Source of the DNA: Salimicrobium halophilum
GTDB lineage: Bacteria > Bacillota > Bacilli > Bacillales > Halobacillaceae
Reading direction: 5' to 3'
DNA: 64,000 bases
Assembly: GCF_900100295.1 (NCBI RefSeq)
Contig: NZ_FNEV01000009.1
Span: forward strand, 1 to 64,000
Below the pieces are notes generated by a model. That model was not told where the DNA came from. It searched no databases and saw nothing but the letters and a program-made list of their open reading frames with translations. The position numbers were made by a program, and so were the translations under genes. The first letter of the stretch is position 1, and each line of letters begins with the position of its first letter. This document shows positions 16,692 to 25,411 of the stretch, piece by piece.

Positions 16692-18382
16692 CTATGCGTG
16701 CTCAGCTTTTTCTTTTCTTCTTCTACCAGATTTCTTCTTAGAATTTTACCTACGGCCGTCTTCGGCAGTTCATCTCTGAATTCATACAGTTTCGGAACTT
16801 TATAGATTGCTATATTCTTCTTGCAGAAAGCATCCAGCTCTTCTTCAGTGAGAGTACTTCCTTCTTTTCGGACGACAAAGGCTTTCACCGTTTCTCCACG
16901 GTAAGGATCAGGCACACCTACGACAACAGCTTCCTGGATTTCACTGTGTTCATAGAGGATCTCTTCGACTTCTCTCGGATAGATGTTATAACCACCGGCA
17001 ATGATCATATCTTTCTTCCGGTCGACGATATAGAAATATCCGTCTTCATCCATGTAACCGATATCTCCCGTACGGAACCAGCCATCTTCACTCAGAACCT
17101 CTGCTGTCTCTTCAGGCTTATTCCAATACCCTTTCATTACCTGAGGACCTTTGACGACGATTTCTCCTACTTCTCCGGTTTCTGCATCTTTCTCTCCGGA
17201 AAGATCGAGAATCTTCGCATCTGTGTTCGGCCATGGGACTCCTATACTTCCAGGTACCCTCTTACCCCATACCAGATTCGAGTGGGTCACGGGAGAAGTT
17301 TCAGTCAACCCATACCCTTCGACGAGCTTTCCTCCTGTCACTTCCTCAAACTGTTCGATGACTTCGACTGGTAACGGTGCAGAGCCGCTGATACAAGCTT
17401 CAATGGAAGAAAGGTCATACTTGTGGATCTTCGGATGATTCAACAGACCAATATAAATGGTAGGAGCTCCCGGGAACAAGGTCGGTCTCTGTTTATCAAT
17501 GGTCTTCAGAACATCTTCCACCTCGAATTTGGGGATAAGAATGATTTTGAAGCCCATCATGATCGATAAGTTCATGACCGAAGTCATTCCGTACACATGG
17601 AAGAAAGGCAACATACCAAGGGTCACTTCTTCTCCTTTTTTACACTTATACAACCAGTCCACCGACATTTGCGTATTGGCTACGAGATTATAGTGAGTGA
17701 GCATGACGCCTTTCGGATAACCGGTAGTCCCACCCGTATACTGCAGGAGTGCCAAGTCTTCTTTCGGATTGATCGGAACCTCCTGGACCGCGGGCACCTC
17801 GGATTTGAATATCTTTCTCCATAGATGAGTATCCACGCTATGTTCCGGCTTCACCACCATCTTGTACTCTTTTTTCTGGACAAAAGGGTACAGGGTACTC
17901 TTCGGAAACGGAAGATAGTCCTTGATGCCGGTCACCACGATATGCTCCAGATCCGTATCCGCTTTTACAGAAGCCGCTTTCGGATACAGGACATCCAGAC
18001 AAATGATCATTTTCGCCCCTGCATCCTTCAGTTGATACTGAAGCTCTCGTTCTGTGTACAGAGGGTTCGTCTGTACTACAATCCCCCCTGCCATAAGTAC
18101 TGCGTAATAGCTTATGACCGATTGAGGTGTATTCGGCAGCATGATGGATACACGATCCCCTTTATTCAGACCGTGTTGCTGCAGGTAACCCGCCAGGTGA
18201 CAGGCCTCTTCATACACTTCCTTATAAGTCATTTCTTTCCCCAAAAAATAAAGCGCTTTCTTTTTTTCGTAAACACGAGCACTTTCTTCGAGGAAATAGT
18301 GCAAAGGTTGCTCATCGTACTCTTTCTCGATTTCGATTTCTTCTGGATAATGCTGATGCCAGAGCTTTTGTGCCTGGGTCAT
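16688..18382 (-). CDS. lcfA: Long-chain fatty acid--CoA ligase
   Basis: AMP-forming acyl-CoA synthetase that activates fatty acids for beta-oxidation; peripheral membrane or cytoplasmic. The 564 residues show the adenylation motifs in order: YTGGTTGYPKGVMLTH (about 215-230), GYGLTETSP (about 355-363) and WFRTGDIGYMDEDGY (about 437-451), with the C-terminal lysine block KTAVGKILRR. AAAGGAGG is seven bases before ATG 18382. It heads the cluster. A cre-like palindrome is inside the gene near codon 43, as has been described for the B. subtilis lcfA operon. Its stop codon is part of the fadR promoter. Confidence 0.95.
   Translation of the reverse strand: MTQAQKLWHQHYPEEIEIEKEYDEQPLHYFLEESARVYEKKKALYFLGKEMTYKEVYEEACHLAGYLQQHGLNKGDRVSIMLPNTPQSVISYYAVLMAGGIVVQTNPLYTERELQYQLKDAGAKMIICLDVLYPKAASVKADTDLEHIVVTGIKDYLPFPKSTLYPFVQKKEYKMVVKPEHSVDTHLWRKIFKSEVPAVQEVPINPKEDLALLQYTGGTTGYPKGVMLTHYNLVANTQMSVDWLYKCKKGEEVTLGMLPFFHVYGMTSVMNLSIMMGFKIILIPKFEVEDVLKTIDKQRPTLFPGAPTIYIGLLNHPKIHKYDLSSIEACISGSAPLPVEVIEQFEEVTGGKLVEGYGLTETSPVTHSNLVWGKRVPGSIGVPWPNTDAKILDLSGEKDAETGEVGEIVVKGPQVMKGYWNKPEETAEVLSEDGWFRTGDIGYMDEDGYFYIVDRKKDMIIAGGYNIYPREVEEILYEHSEIQEAVVVGVPDPYRGETVKAFVVRKEGSTLTEEELDAFCKKNIAIYKVPKLYEFRDELPKTAVGKILRRNLVEEEKKKLSTHS
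18248..18263. promoter_or_regulatory. Candidate CcpA site (cre) within lcfA
   Basis: The sequence ATAAAGCGCTTTCT matches TGWAARCGYTWNCW at 12 of 14 positions on either strand. It lies about 120 bases inside lcfA. From memory, catabolite repression of the B. subtilis lcfA operon works through a cre inside lcfA, which supports function, but similar matches can arise by chance. Confidence 0.5.
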
Positions 18383-18412
18383 TCATTCCCCTCCTTTGAA
18401 CAGGTTACTTTT

Positions 18413-18441
18413 ATTATAACGGCAATTGACAGAAAAATGAA
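18413..18441 (-). promoter_or_regulatory. Candidate lcfA promoter
   Basis: Minus-strand TATAAT (18418-18413) with a poor -35 TTCATT (18441-18436) at 17 bases. The -10 is 31 bases upstream of the lcfA start. A half match to the FadR box (TGAAT) overlaps the -35, but there is no full operator. Confidence 0.5.
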
Positions 18442-18463
18442 TAATATTAAGAAAAAAAGCGGA

Positions 18464-18564
18464 GCCATTCGTTTAGAAGCCCGAAATATAAGTGGGCCAT
18501 CCCGTTTCAGAAAAGATCATCTGAAGCCAGGATGGCCCACTTATATTTCGGGCTTCTGAATGGC
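18464..18564. repeat. Large inverted repeat between lcfA and the 26-residue peptide gene
   Basis: Arms 18475-18502 and 18530-18557 are perfectly complementary over 28 bases and extend by 7 more (18464-18470 with 18558-18564) after a 4-base bulge. The 27-base loop has its own TTCAG/CTGAA stem. There is no poly-T tail, so this is not a standard terminator; it would form a very stable RNA hairpin or cruciform. It lies upstream of the lcfA promoter and downstream of the yshE unit. No coding frame explains it. Confidence 0.85.
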
Positions 18565-18617
18565 ACAGCTAGATTACGTGTAAAAAGTGGAAATTTCCGT
18601 TTAGAAACCCTGGCCCG

Positions 18618-18735
18618 GTCCGCAGAAATCATCTGGAGGTCCTCAAATGACCGTCGAATATCGTCGAAAGTCCGCAAAAATGCTAGCAAGGTCCGTAAAA
18701 ACCCCCAGTAAGTCCGCAAACAGAAAAATCCGCCA
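18618..18735. repeat. Degenerate 21-bp repeats with GTCCGCAAA-like core
   Basis: Copies beginning GTCCGCAGAAAT, GTCCTCAAAT, GTCCGCAAAAAT, GTCCGTAAAAA and GTCCGCAAACA start at 18618, 18639, 18670, 18691 and 18712, mostly 21 bases apart, with one 31-base interval. A 13-base sequence CGTTTAGAARCCC occurs once beside the inverted repeat (18470) and once just before these repeats (18598). Minus-strand frames through them show a seven-residue period, but lack ribosome sites, so I take the region as non-coding. Confidence 0.7.
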
Positions 18736-18750
18736 ATTTCTCAAAACAAC

Positions 18751-18775
18751 AAAAAAGCCGGGACCCAGTCCCGAC
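18751..18775 (-). terminator. Terminator after the 26-residue peptide gene
   Basis: Minus-strand GTCGGGAC, loop TGG, GTCCCGGC, then six T. It directly adjoins the TGA of the peptide gene. Confidence 0.9.
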
Positions 18776-18856
18776 TCATAACACTGAAAGAAATATGATA
18801 CCTGCAATAAAGAAAACGACAGACACCACAATAAGTACAATAGCTAAAGTCTTCAT
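18776..18856 (-). CDS. 26-residue single-span membrane peptide
   Basis: A short gene not previously named to my knowledge. It begins ATG at 18856 with GGGGAG six bases upstream and ends at TGA 18776, immediately before a strong terminator. The product starts MKTLAIVLIVVSVVFFIAG and is hydrophobic over almost its whole length, with one Lys at residue 2 as the only charge, so it should insert as a single transmembrane helix with the N terminus inside. It follows yshE by 12 bases, and so is likely cotranscribed with that membrane protein and perhaps helps it. There is no cysteine and no leader cleavage site that I can recognise. The case rests on ribosome site, spacing and terminator; function is unknown. 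Confidence 0.7.
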   Translation of the reverse strand: MKTLAIVLIVVSVVFFIAGIIFLSVL

Positions 18857-18868
18857 CGTCCGCTCCCC

Positions 18869-19276
18869 TTAAATAATAGTTGCACCGATCACGTAAGACA
18901 ACCCGACAGAGATGACCAGGGACAAGAACCCGATCGCCCGGTTATCCTCCGCGATTTCTTCATCAATACGGAAAGAAGGGGTCAAAAATTCGAAAATGAA
19001 ATAGCCGGTCAGCAATAATACAAATCCGAACACACCCCAACCAATCGTCTGAAAGAGGGTATCGTTATGCTCGATGGAGAATCGGAATATATTGGATATC
19101 CCGAATATCTTCCCCCCGGTAGCCATAGCAACCGCCATGTTCCCGTTTTTGATTTCGAGCCAGTTATTATACTTCGTCACCATCTCGAATATGGTAAGAA
19201 ACACGATCATACATAAAATGACGACGCTGAATCTCGCCGCTGTATCTACGATGGCAATTTCCCAGAATCCGTTCAT
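18869..19276 (-). CDS. yshE: DUF350 membrane protein YshE
   Basis: Integral membrane protein of unknown function, 135 residues with about four membrane helices (roughly 10-32, 42-62, 72-98 and 112-134) in the two-fold repeat pattern of the DUF350 family. The start ATG 19276 has AAGGGG six bases upstream. It follows mutS2 by 22 bases and is in the same place as yshE of B. subtilis, between mutS2 and lcfA. Downstream, 12 bases away, is a 26-residue membrane peptide gene and then a terminator. Confidence 0.88.
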   Translation of the reverse strand: MNGFWEIAIVDTAARFSVVILCMIVFLTIFEMVTKYNNWLEIKNGNMAVAMATGGKIFGISNIFRFSIEHNDTLFQTIGWGVFGFVLLLTGYFIFEFLTPSFRIDEEIAEDNRAIGFLSLVISVGLSYVIGATII

Positions 19277-19298
19277 AATTTACCCCTTTTCCGTATCC

Positions 19299-21647
19299 TT
19301 ACTTCAACTCAAGAACCGTAACGCCGCTTCCGCCTTCTTTCATGCCACCGGCACGGGCTGCAGCGATCTTGGAATGCCTTTTGGCGAGTGCCTGAACCCC
19401 TTGACGCAGGGCTCCCGTTCCTTTTCCGTGGATGATGGAGACTTGAGGATACCCGGCAAGAAGTGCATCATCCAGATATTTTTCCAGTCGATGAAGGGCG
19501 TCTTCATAGCGCTCCCCGCGCAGATCGAGTTCAGGTTTTACGTGAGAAGCTCTCCCTTTTACAGTTGCTAGAGGTTTTTCCTTCTCTTTTTTCGGTGTTT
19601 TCAGGAACTCGAGATTCTTCCGCTTGGCTTTCACTTTCATCGAGCCAACTTGTACCTGGTATTCTTTATCGCTCACCTTCTCTGCGATGACTCCCTGTTG
19701 ATTCAACGAAAGAAGTCTTACTTCATCTCCCACATCCAGATCTTTCGTGTCCGATGTCTGTCGCTCTGAGGGTTGCTGCGGTTTCTTATCTACTAGTTCA
19801 GGATTCGCTTCATCAAGCATCTTTCTCGCTTCGATCCATTCGTGTTCCTTGAGCTCGGCCGAGTTCTTCATTCCTCTCAGCTCTCCCACGATCGTTTCCG
19901 CTTCCTCTTTGGCTTTCTCTACGGCCTGCTGAGCTTTTTCTTCGGCCCGTCTGTATAATTTGTCTTTTTTCTCTTCGTATTTCTTCCATTGTTCCTGAAG
20001 GTCCTTATACACCTTCTCCGCTTCCTGTCGGATCTCTTCCGCTTTCTCATAGTCCGCTTCCGCTTCTCTTCTCGCTTCATCAAGAGAAGCGATCATGGAT
20101 TCCACACTCTCCGATTCCACACCCACTCTTTCTTTCGCAGAGCTGATTACATGCTCTCTGAGACCAAGACGTCTGGAAATCTCGAATGCGTTACTGCGAC
20201 CCGGCACTCCGATCAAAAGCCTGTAGGTCGGTTGCAAGGTATCGATATTGAATTCTACAGAAGCATTGGTCACGTTCTCTTTATTGTAGCCGTAGGCTTT
20301 CAACTCCGGATAGTGCGTCGTCGCGATGACCCTAGCATCTTTTTCGACCACTTCGTCCAGGATCGCCATAGCAAGCGCTGCGCCTTCCTGCGGATCGGTA
20401 CCAGCTCCGAGTTCATCGAAAAGAACGAGTGTCGTATCGTCGACTTTTTCCAGAATATCCACGATGTTCGTCATGTGGGAAGAGAAAGTGGAAAGACTTT
20501 GTTCAATAGACTGTTCGTCTCCGATATCGGCATATACGTTCGTGAATACCGCCATTTCACACCCGTCCATCGCAGGCACTTGCAGACCGGACTGAGCCAT
20601 AAGCGTGCATAAACCGACAAGCTTCAGCGTTACCGTCTTACCTCCGGTGTTCGGTCCCGTGATGATGATGGATGTAAAGTCCGTTCCTAATTCGATATCG
20701 TTGGCGACCACCTCATCGGGAGGAAGGAGGGGGTGACGTGCGTCTTTCATAACAATTCGTCCCTCTGCATTCATGGAAGGCATTGCGGCTTTCATGCTTC
20801 TCCCAAGCTTCGCTCTTGAGAAAATAAAGTCGATTCCGGCTAGAACTTCTACATTCTCTGAAAGAATCGGCCGGTCTTCCTCTATCGCATCGGAAAGTTC
20901 AGCCAGAATCTTATCAATCTCCCGCTTCTCCTGGACACGCGCTTCCTGTAGGTCGTTGTTTATGTCAACGACTGCCTGAGGTTCGATGAACAGAGTGGCA
21001 CCAGAGGAAGACTGATCATGGACAATCCCTTTGATCGCCCCGCGGTATTCCTGTTTCACCGGAAGTACATATCGCTCATTCCTGATCGTTACAATCGCAT
21101 CGGATAACTTTTCCGACTGCTGCTTTGTATAACTTTCCATCTTGTCCCTCAGTCTGCTCTCGAGCGTATGGATTTTACTTCGAATCGAGCGGAGAGCATC
21201 GGAAGCTCCATCCATCACGACCCCGTTATCATCGATACAATTCTTGATTTGTCTCTCGAGTAGCGGAAGCGGGTGGATGCGATCGGTCATCTCTCTGATG
21301 ATCGGAAGCTCGGGCTCCTCCATATCCTGGATGAACTTCTTGAGCTCTTTTCCTCCATAAATGGTCGTAGCCACGTCCAGACACTCCACGGCAGACAGAA
21401 CCCCGCCTATGGACGTACGTTTCAAGTGAGGTTTGATATTCGTGATTCCGCCCAAAGGAATATGCCCCTTCAATCTCAACACTTGCTGGGCTTCATCTGT
21501 CTCATGCTGCCAGCTGATCACTTCTTCGAGATCTGAAGAAGGTTTCAGTTTTTGAGCTGCTTCCTTCCCGAGAGACGTCTCAGCGAAAGAAGTCAGTTGT
21601 TCAATTATTTTTCCATATTCCAGGACATTCAAAATACGTTCGTTCAT
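19299..21647 (-). CDS. mutS2: Endonuclease MutS2 / ribosome-rescue ATPase
   Basis: MutS-family ATPase with a C-terminal Smr nuclease domain; MutS2 proteins suppress homologous recombination, and the Bacillus protein is also reported to split collided ribosomes. The 782 residues include the Walker A GPNTGGKT (331-338), Walker [13 protein letters not shown], a long coiled coil (about 500-610), a KOW-like segment, and the Smr domain with [12 protein letters not shown] and HGKGTGALR near the C terminus. I start at ATG 21647, nine bases after AAAGGAG; the earlier TTG-type opening at 21686 overlaps the polX end. It follows polX by 14 bases. Confidence 0.96.
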   Translation of the reverse strand: MNERILNVLEYGKIIEQLTSFAETSLGKEAAQKLKPSSDLEEVISWQHETDEAQQVLRLKGHIPLGGITNIKPHLKRTSIGGVLSAVECLDVATTIYGGKELKKFIQDMEEPELPIIREMTDRIHPLPLLERQIKNCIDDNGVVMDGASDALRSIRSKIHTLESRLRDKMESYTKQQSEKLSDAIVTIRNERYVLPVKQEYRGAIKGIVHDQSSSGATLFIEPQAVVDINNDLQEARVQEKREIDKILAELSDAIEEDRPILSENVEVLAGIDFIFSRAKLGRSMKAAMPSMNAEGRIVMKDARHPLLPPDEVVANDIELGTDFTSIIITGPNTGGKTVTLKLVGLCTLMAQSGLQVPAMDGCEMAVFTNVYADIGDEQSIEQSLSTFSSHMTNIVDILEKVDDTTLVLFDELGAGTDPQEGAALAMAILDEVVEKDARVIATTHYPELKAYGYNKENVTNASVEFNIDTLQPTYRLLIGVPGRSNAFEISRRLGLREHVISSAKERVGVESESVESMIASLDEARREAEADYEKAEEIRQEAEKVYKDLQEQWKKYEEKKDKLYRRAEEKAQQAVEKAKEEAETIVGELRGMKNSAELKEHEWIEARKMLDEANPELVDKKPQQPSERQTSDTKDLDVGDEVRLLSLNQQGVIAEKVSDKEYQVQVGSMKVKAKRKNLEFLKTPKKEKEKPLATVKGRASHVKPELDLRGERYEDALHRLEKYLDDALLAGYPQVSIIHGKGTGALRQGVQALAKRHSKIAAARAGGMKEGGSGVTVLELK

Positions 21648-21661
21648 GTAGTACTGCTCCT

Positions 21662-23386
21662 TTATTGTGAGTTGTTGGCAAGCCATGCCTGAAATTCTTC
21701 ACGCGTTTTCGTGTTCAGTACATTTTCTTTTCTTACGTAGCCTTTGCGGGCCGTTCCTACTCCGGTCTTCATATCTTCGAGCATCGGAAAATTGTGGGCA
21801 TCCGTATCAATCGAAATCATGACTCCTTCTTCCTGGGCCATTTTCAAGTACTCTGCATTCAGATCGAGACGATTCGGGTTCGCGTTCAATTCAAGAGCTG
21901 TCCCTGTCTCTTTGGCTTTTTGGATGAGGGCAGGGATATCTACCGGATACCCTTCCCGTTTCCCGATCAGACGCCCGGTCGGGTGAGCGATGATATCAAC
22001 GTGAGGATTTTCAAGCGCTGCATTCAACCGCTTCATAATCTCACTCTCGGCCTGAGAGAAACTTGAATGGATCGATGCAATCACTACGTCCATTTCTTCA
22101 AGGAAATCGTCGTCGAAATCAAGACTCGCGTCCGGCAGGATATCCATTTCCACCCCGCTGAATATATGGAAGTCATCCATGATTTCGTTCACTTTCCGAA
22201 TTTCTTCCCGTTGCTTTCTGAGCCTCGTTTCATTGAGACCGTTCGCTACCCTCAAATACTTCGAGTGATCGGTGATGACGATATACTCATATCCTTTCGC
22301 TTTACAGCGCTCCGCCATCTCCTGGACAGAATGAGCGCCATCACTCCAGGTCGTGTGCATGTGAAGATCGGCTTTTATATCTTCTATCCGGATCAACGGC
22401 ACAGTCTCCTTGAATAGTTCCGTTTCCTCTGTGCCTTCCCTTACTTCCGGTGGTATATAAGAGAGTCCGAAATGTCCGTAAAATTCTTCTTCAGTATCAA
22501 ATGTCTGCATTTTTCCAGTCTCTACATCTTCGACACCGTATTCACTGATCTTTTCTCCCTGACTCTTCGCGAGCTGCCTCATCAGGACATTATGATCTTT
22601 CGAGCCGGTAAAATGATGAAGCGTCGTAGCGAATTCCTCGTCTTTCACGATACGAAAGTCGATATTGACGTCCCACTTCTCCTCTACCGTCACGGAAACT
22701 TTCGTCTCTCCGGAAGCGATCACTTCTTTGATTCCCGGTAGTTCCAGAAGATCGTCCCTGGTTTTTTCAGGATTGTCGGAAGAGATGATGTAGTCGAGGT
22801 CCTTGATGGTTTCTCTTACTCTGCGCATACTGCCAGCCAGCGAATAACGGTTCACAGACTCCAAAGAAGCGAGGTATTCATCCACCTTTTCGGATAGCGG
22901 CAACATGAAAGCGATAGGCAGACGCTCTGGACGAGAACCATGGTCTGTAAGGGCCTGAAGCATTTTTTCCGCCGACTTCTTTCCGAACCCATCCAGTTCT
23001 TCCACTTTCCCTTCCTCAAGGGCAGCCTGGAGGGTCTGTTTATCCACGACGCCGAGCTGGTCATACAGCTTAGCGAGTTTCTTTCCTCCAAGACCCGGTA
23101 GTTCAAGTAAAGGAATAAGGCCTGCAGGTACTTCTTCTTCCAATTCTTTCAACGTTCCGGACTCGCCGTACTCGACATATTCTTCGATGACCGACGCAGT
23201 TCCTTTCCCGATCCCTTTGATCTTCGTGAAATCCTCGATCTCCGATAAAGAGCGATCGTCCCGTTCAAGCGCCTGGGCCGCTTTTGTATATGCCGATATC
23301 TTAAAAGGGTTCTCCCCCTTCAATTCCAAATAGACCGCAATCCTTTCCAATAGCTGAATGACGTTCTTTTTATTGATTTCACTCAT
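21662..23386 (-). CDS. polX: DNA polymerase/3'-5' exonuclease PolX
   Basis: Family X gap-filling repair polymerase with an exonuclease/AP-endonuclease PHP domain. The 574 residues comprise two helix-hairpin-helix segments ([12 protein letters not shown] near 50, [15 protein letters not shown] near 95), the nucleotidyltransferase core with [18 protein letters not shown] (about 182-199) and the C-terminal PHP domain with [11 protein letters not shown] and VITDHS. Its ATG follows AAGGAGG by about eight bases. It is YshC in B. subtilis. A terminator separates it from cvpA, so polX-mutS2-yshE-peptide seem to be a unit, though the polX promoter is not obvious in the 60-base gap. Confidence 0.95.
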   Translation of the reverse strand: MSEINKKNVIQLLERIAVYLELKGENPFKISAYTKAAQALERDDRSLSEIEDFTKIKGIGKGTASVIEEYVEYGESGTLKELEEEVPAGLIPLLELPGLGGKKLAKLYDQLGVVDKQTLQAALEEGKVEELDGFGKKSAEKMLQALTDHGSRPERLPIAFMLPLSEKVDEYLASLESVNRYSLAGSMRRVRETIKDLDYIISSDNPEKTRDDLLELPGIKEVIASGETKVSVTVEEKWDVNIDFRIVKDEEFATTLHHFTGSKDHNVLMRQLAKSQGEKISEYGVEDVETGKMQTFDTEEEFYGHFGLSYIPPEVREGTEETELFKETVPLIRIEDIKADLHMHTTWSDGAHSVQEMAERCKAKGYEYIVITDHSKYLRVANGLNETRLRKQREEIRKVNEIMDDFHIFSGVEMDILPDASLDFDDDFLEEMDVVIASIHSSFSQAESEIMKRLNAALENPHVDIIAHPTGRLIGKREGYPVDIPALIQKAKETGTALELNANPNRLDLNAEYLKMAQEEGVMISIDTDAHNFPMLEDMKTGVGTARKGYVRKENVLNTKTREEFQAWLANNSQ

Positions 23387-23407
23387 TATTCTTCCTCCTT
23401 TATACAG

Positions 23408-23440
23408 AAAAAACCGCCATGATGGTTACTATCACAGCGG
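23408..23440 (-). terminator. Terminator after zapA-cvpA
   Basis: Minus-strand CCGCTGTGAT, 7-base loop, ATCATGGCGG, then TTTTTT. The 10-bp stem contains two G-U pairs. Confidence 0.85.
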
Positions 23441-23455
23441 CTCTCCCCCAGGTTC

Positions 23456-24007
23456 TTATATGAAAAACCCTGCTACCTGTTCCATCCAGAGCGATTTGAT
23501 CTGTCCGGAGATGATAGGCGTATATTCAATGATTAAAGGTGCCAGGAACGAGTTGTCCAGACTGTTCTGCAAAAATACGAGCGGTGTCAAAGCGGCTATG
23601 TATAAGAAAATGAATAAAACAATATAATTCTCAACAAACCCTAGTACACCACCAAGCAAATGATTCAGTGAATTCAACACCGGTAAATCGGCTACGAAGT
23701 CAAGCATGGAAGCGATGATTCCGATAACGATCTTTACCGCTATGAAAATGATCAGGAAGGCTACTGCATTATAAAAAGCCTGCTCGAGCGGCAGGTTGCC
23801 CATAAAAATAGCCCAGCCCTCGCCTTCCGGGAATTCTGGGTAAGGTACCCATAATGTCAATTTAGAAGCCAAATTATCGTAGTACAAAACCGCTGTAATG
23901 AAAGCAGCAATAAATCCGACGATATGGAATAGTTGCAGGACGAAACCGCGTTTCATCCCTTTGATGATGCCTATGAATAATATGAATAGTATAAGTAAAT
24001 CAATCAT
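23456..24007 (-). CDS. cvpA: CvpA family membrane protein (YshB)
   Basis: Integral membrane protein of 183 residues with four predicted helices (about 2-20, 27-45, 78-100 and 120-145). CvpA was named for colicin V production in Escherichia coli; its role in Bacillus is unknown. The N-terminal pattern LLILFILFIGIIKGMKRGF is typical. ATG 24007 lies 8 bases inside the end of zapA, so the two are translationally coupled, the same arrangement as yshA-yshB in B. subtilis. Confidence 0.9.
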   Translation of the reverse strand: MIDLLILFILFIGIIKGMKRGFVLQLFHIVGFIAAFITAVLYYDNLASKLTLWVPYPEFPEGEGWAIFMGNLPLEQAFYNAVAFLIIFIAVKIVIGIIASMLDFVADLPVLNSLNHLLGGVLGFVENYIVLFIFLYIAALTPLVFLQNSLDNSFLAPLIIEYTPIISGQIKSLWMEQVAGFFI

Positions 24008-24293
24008 GTCCGTTTTTATCCTCTTTCTCCAGCTTTTCGATGTAATCCATTAAATCTCCGCACTCTTCTTTCAGTTTCAAATAATCATTCATCGTGTTCA
24101 CAGCAGTCAAGACGGCCAGTTTGGCTGTGTCCAGGCTGGGATTCGCTTCGTTGATGTCTCTCATCGTCTGATCGACAAGACTCGCTACCATCCGGACGTG
24201 ATGAGGGTCTTCCTGCCCTATCACCGTATAGGAACGGTTATATATTTCAACAGTCGTTTTATTCTTTTGCTGGTCTGATTGGGACACATCCAT
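24000..24293 (-). CDS. zapA: Cell division protein ZapA
   Basis: Small cytoplasmic FtsZ-associated protein that promotes Z-ring bundling. Of 97 residues, the N-terminal beta-rich part (TTVEIYNRSYTVIG) is followed by a long helix for coiled-coil dimers (to about residue 92). The start is uncertain: ATG 24293 is only about three bases after AGGAGG, while GTG at 24287 sits eight bases after it and would give a 95-residue protein; the GTG may be the real start. It is followed by cvpA with an 8-base overlap and is transcribed divergently from rnhC. Confidence 0.92.
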   Translation of the reverse strand: MDVSQSDQQKNKTTVEIYNRSYTVIGQEDPHHVRMVASLVDQTMRDINEANPSLDTAKLAVLTAVNTMNDYLKLKEECGDLMDYIEKLEKEDKNGHD

Positions 24294-24373
24294 TCCCTCC
24301 TGATTATCAATCCTAGACTATATCTTAACATGAAGGGAAACAAATAGGAAAGCGAAATCCCTGTATTTCTCGC

Positions 24374-24388
24374 TCTGTCTGCTATAAT
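24374..24388 (+). promoter_or_regulatory. Candidate extended -10 promoter of rnhC
   Basis: TGCTATAAT (24380-24388) forms a TGnTATAAT extended -10, 37 bases before the rnhC start. A -35 hexamer is not recognisable. Confidence 0.6.
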
Positions 24389-24424
24389 GGAAGACATACG
24401 TTTATAAAGAGAAAGGAACTTGTT

Positions 24425-25357
24425 ATGCCCTCAATTGTATTGAAAGTGGACGCCAAAAAACGAAAAGAAATGAAAGAATACTACAAGTCTTATTTACAAA
24501 ATCCCCCACAATATGCGGAATTCCAGGCGAAGACACCTCTCGCCTCTATCACTGCTTACTCTTCCGGAAAAGTCGTGTTCCAGGGGAAGACACCTGAGCA
24601 GGAAGCGAACCAATGGGAGGGGGACGTCCAGGAGAAGAAAGAAAAACCGGCGAAACAGAAACACGCCTATCACCCGGAGGACTCCCTTTTCACCTCCAGT
24701 CATATCGGCTCAGATGAAGCCGGCACGGGCGACTATTTCGGACCGATCACGGTATGCGCTTTATATGCAGATAAAGAAGAAATCCAAAAACTGAAGGCCA
24801 TCGGCGTCAGAGACTCGAAGCATCTGACGGACGACAAGATTACGGTTATCGCCCGGCAAATCGTCGACCTGAACATCCCTTATCGTCTGTTAAGGCTACC
24901 TAATAAAAAGTATAACACCTGGCAGAAGAAAGGATGGTCCCAGGGGAAAATGAAAGCCGTCCTTCACCATCAGGCCATTTCCAAGTTACTTGAAGATATC
25001 GCACCGGTGAAACCGGAAGGTATCCTGGTCGATGAATTCGCCAAACCCGATATCTATAAAAAGCACCTGCGCTCGGAAGGATGGAAACTGCCCGAAAATA
25101 CGTATTTCATGACGAAAGCAGAAAGCTACTCCATTGCCGTTGCTGCGGCATCTATTCTGGCGCGCTCTCTATTCGTAAAGGAAATGAATAGGTTATCGAA
25201 ACAGTTCAACACCACGATTCCGAAAGGGGCTTCTCCGAAAGTTGATCGGACTGCCGCGGATATTCTGAGAAGTCACGGTGAAGAAGAGCTGAGAAATGCC
25301 GTCAAGTGGCATTTCGCCAATACACAAAAAGCTAAAAAAATAGCACACGATCAATAA
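24425..25357 (+). CDS. rnhC: Ribonuclease HIII
   Basis: Degrades RNA in RNA-DNA hybrids. The 310 residues have the TBP-like substrate-binding N-terminal domain typical of type III enzymes (about 1-85) and the catalytic domain starting with GSDEAGTGDYFGP (Asp97, Glu98), DSKHL and ILVDEF. AAAGGAA is eight bases before ATG 24425. The gene is on the plus strand, divergent from zapA and convergent with pheT, in the same place as in B. subtilis. Confidence 0.96.
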   Translation: MPSIVLKVDAKKRKEMKEYYKSYLQNPPQYAEFQAKTPLASITAYSSGKVVFQGKTPEQEANQWEGDVQEKKEKPAKQKHAYHPEDSLFTSSHIGSDEAGTGDYFGPITVCALYADKEEIQKLKAIGVRDSKHLTDDKITVIARQIVDLNIPYRLLRLPNKKYNTWQKKGWSQGKMKAVLHHQAISKLLEDIAPVKPEGILVDEFAKPDIYKKHLRSEGWKLPENTYFMTKAESYSIAVAAASILARSLFVKEMNRLSKQFNTTIPKGASPKVDRTAADILRSHGEEELRNAVKWHFANTQKAKKIAHDQ

Positions 25358-25358
25358 C

Positions 25359-25402
25359 GAAAAACTCCGAACGAATCTTCAGGGATTCTGTTCGGAGTTT
25401 TT
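25359..25402. terminator. Bidirectional terminator between rnhC and pheT
   Basis: AAAAACTCCGAACGAATC and GATTCTGTTCGGAGTTTTT pair over about 18 bases, A-rich before and T-rich after, so it works in both directions for the convergent genes. Confidence 0.9.
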
Positions 25403-25411
25403 ATGCATCAT

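Noticed and set aside
18436-18455. FadR box at the lcfA promoter
   Set aside because: Only the first half (TGAAT) matches; the rest of the 18-base consensus does not.
18598-18735. Possible CRISPR array from the 21-bp repeats
   Set aside because: Repeat units abut with no distinct spacers, are degenerate, and no cas genes are near.
18507-18840. Minus-strand frames of 65-70 codons with a seven-residue repeat
   Set aside because: They arise from the 21-bp DNA repeats, have no ribosome site, run through the inverted repeat or a terminator, and overlap the better-supported 26-residue gene.
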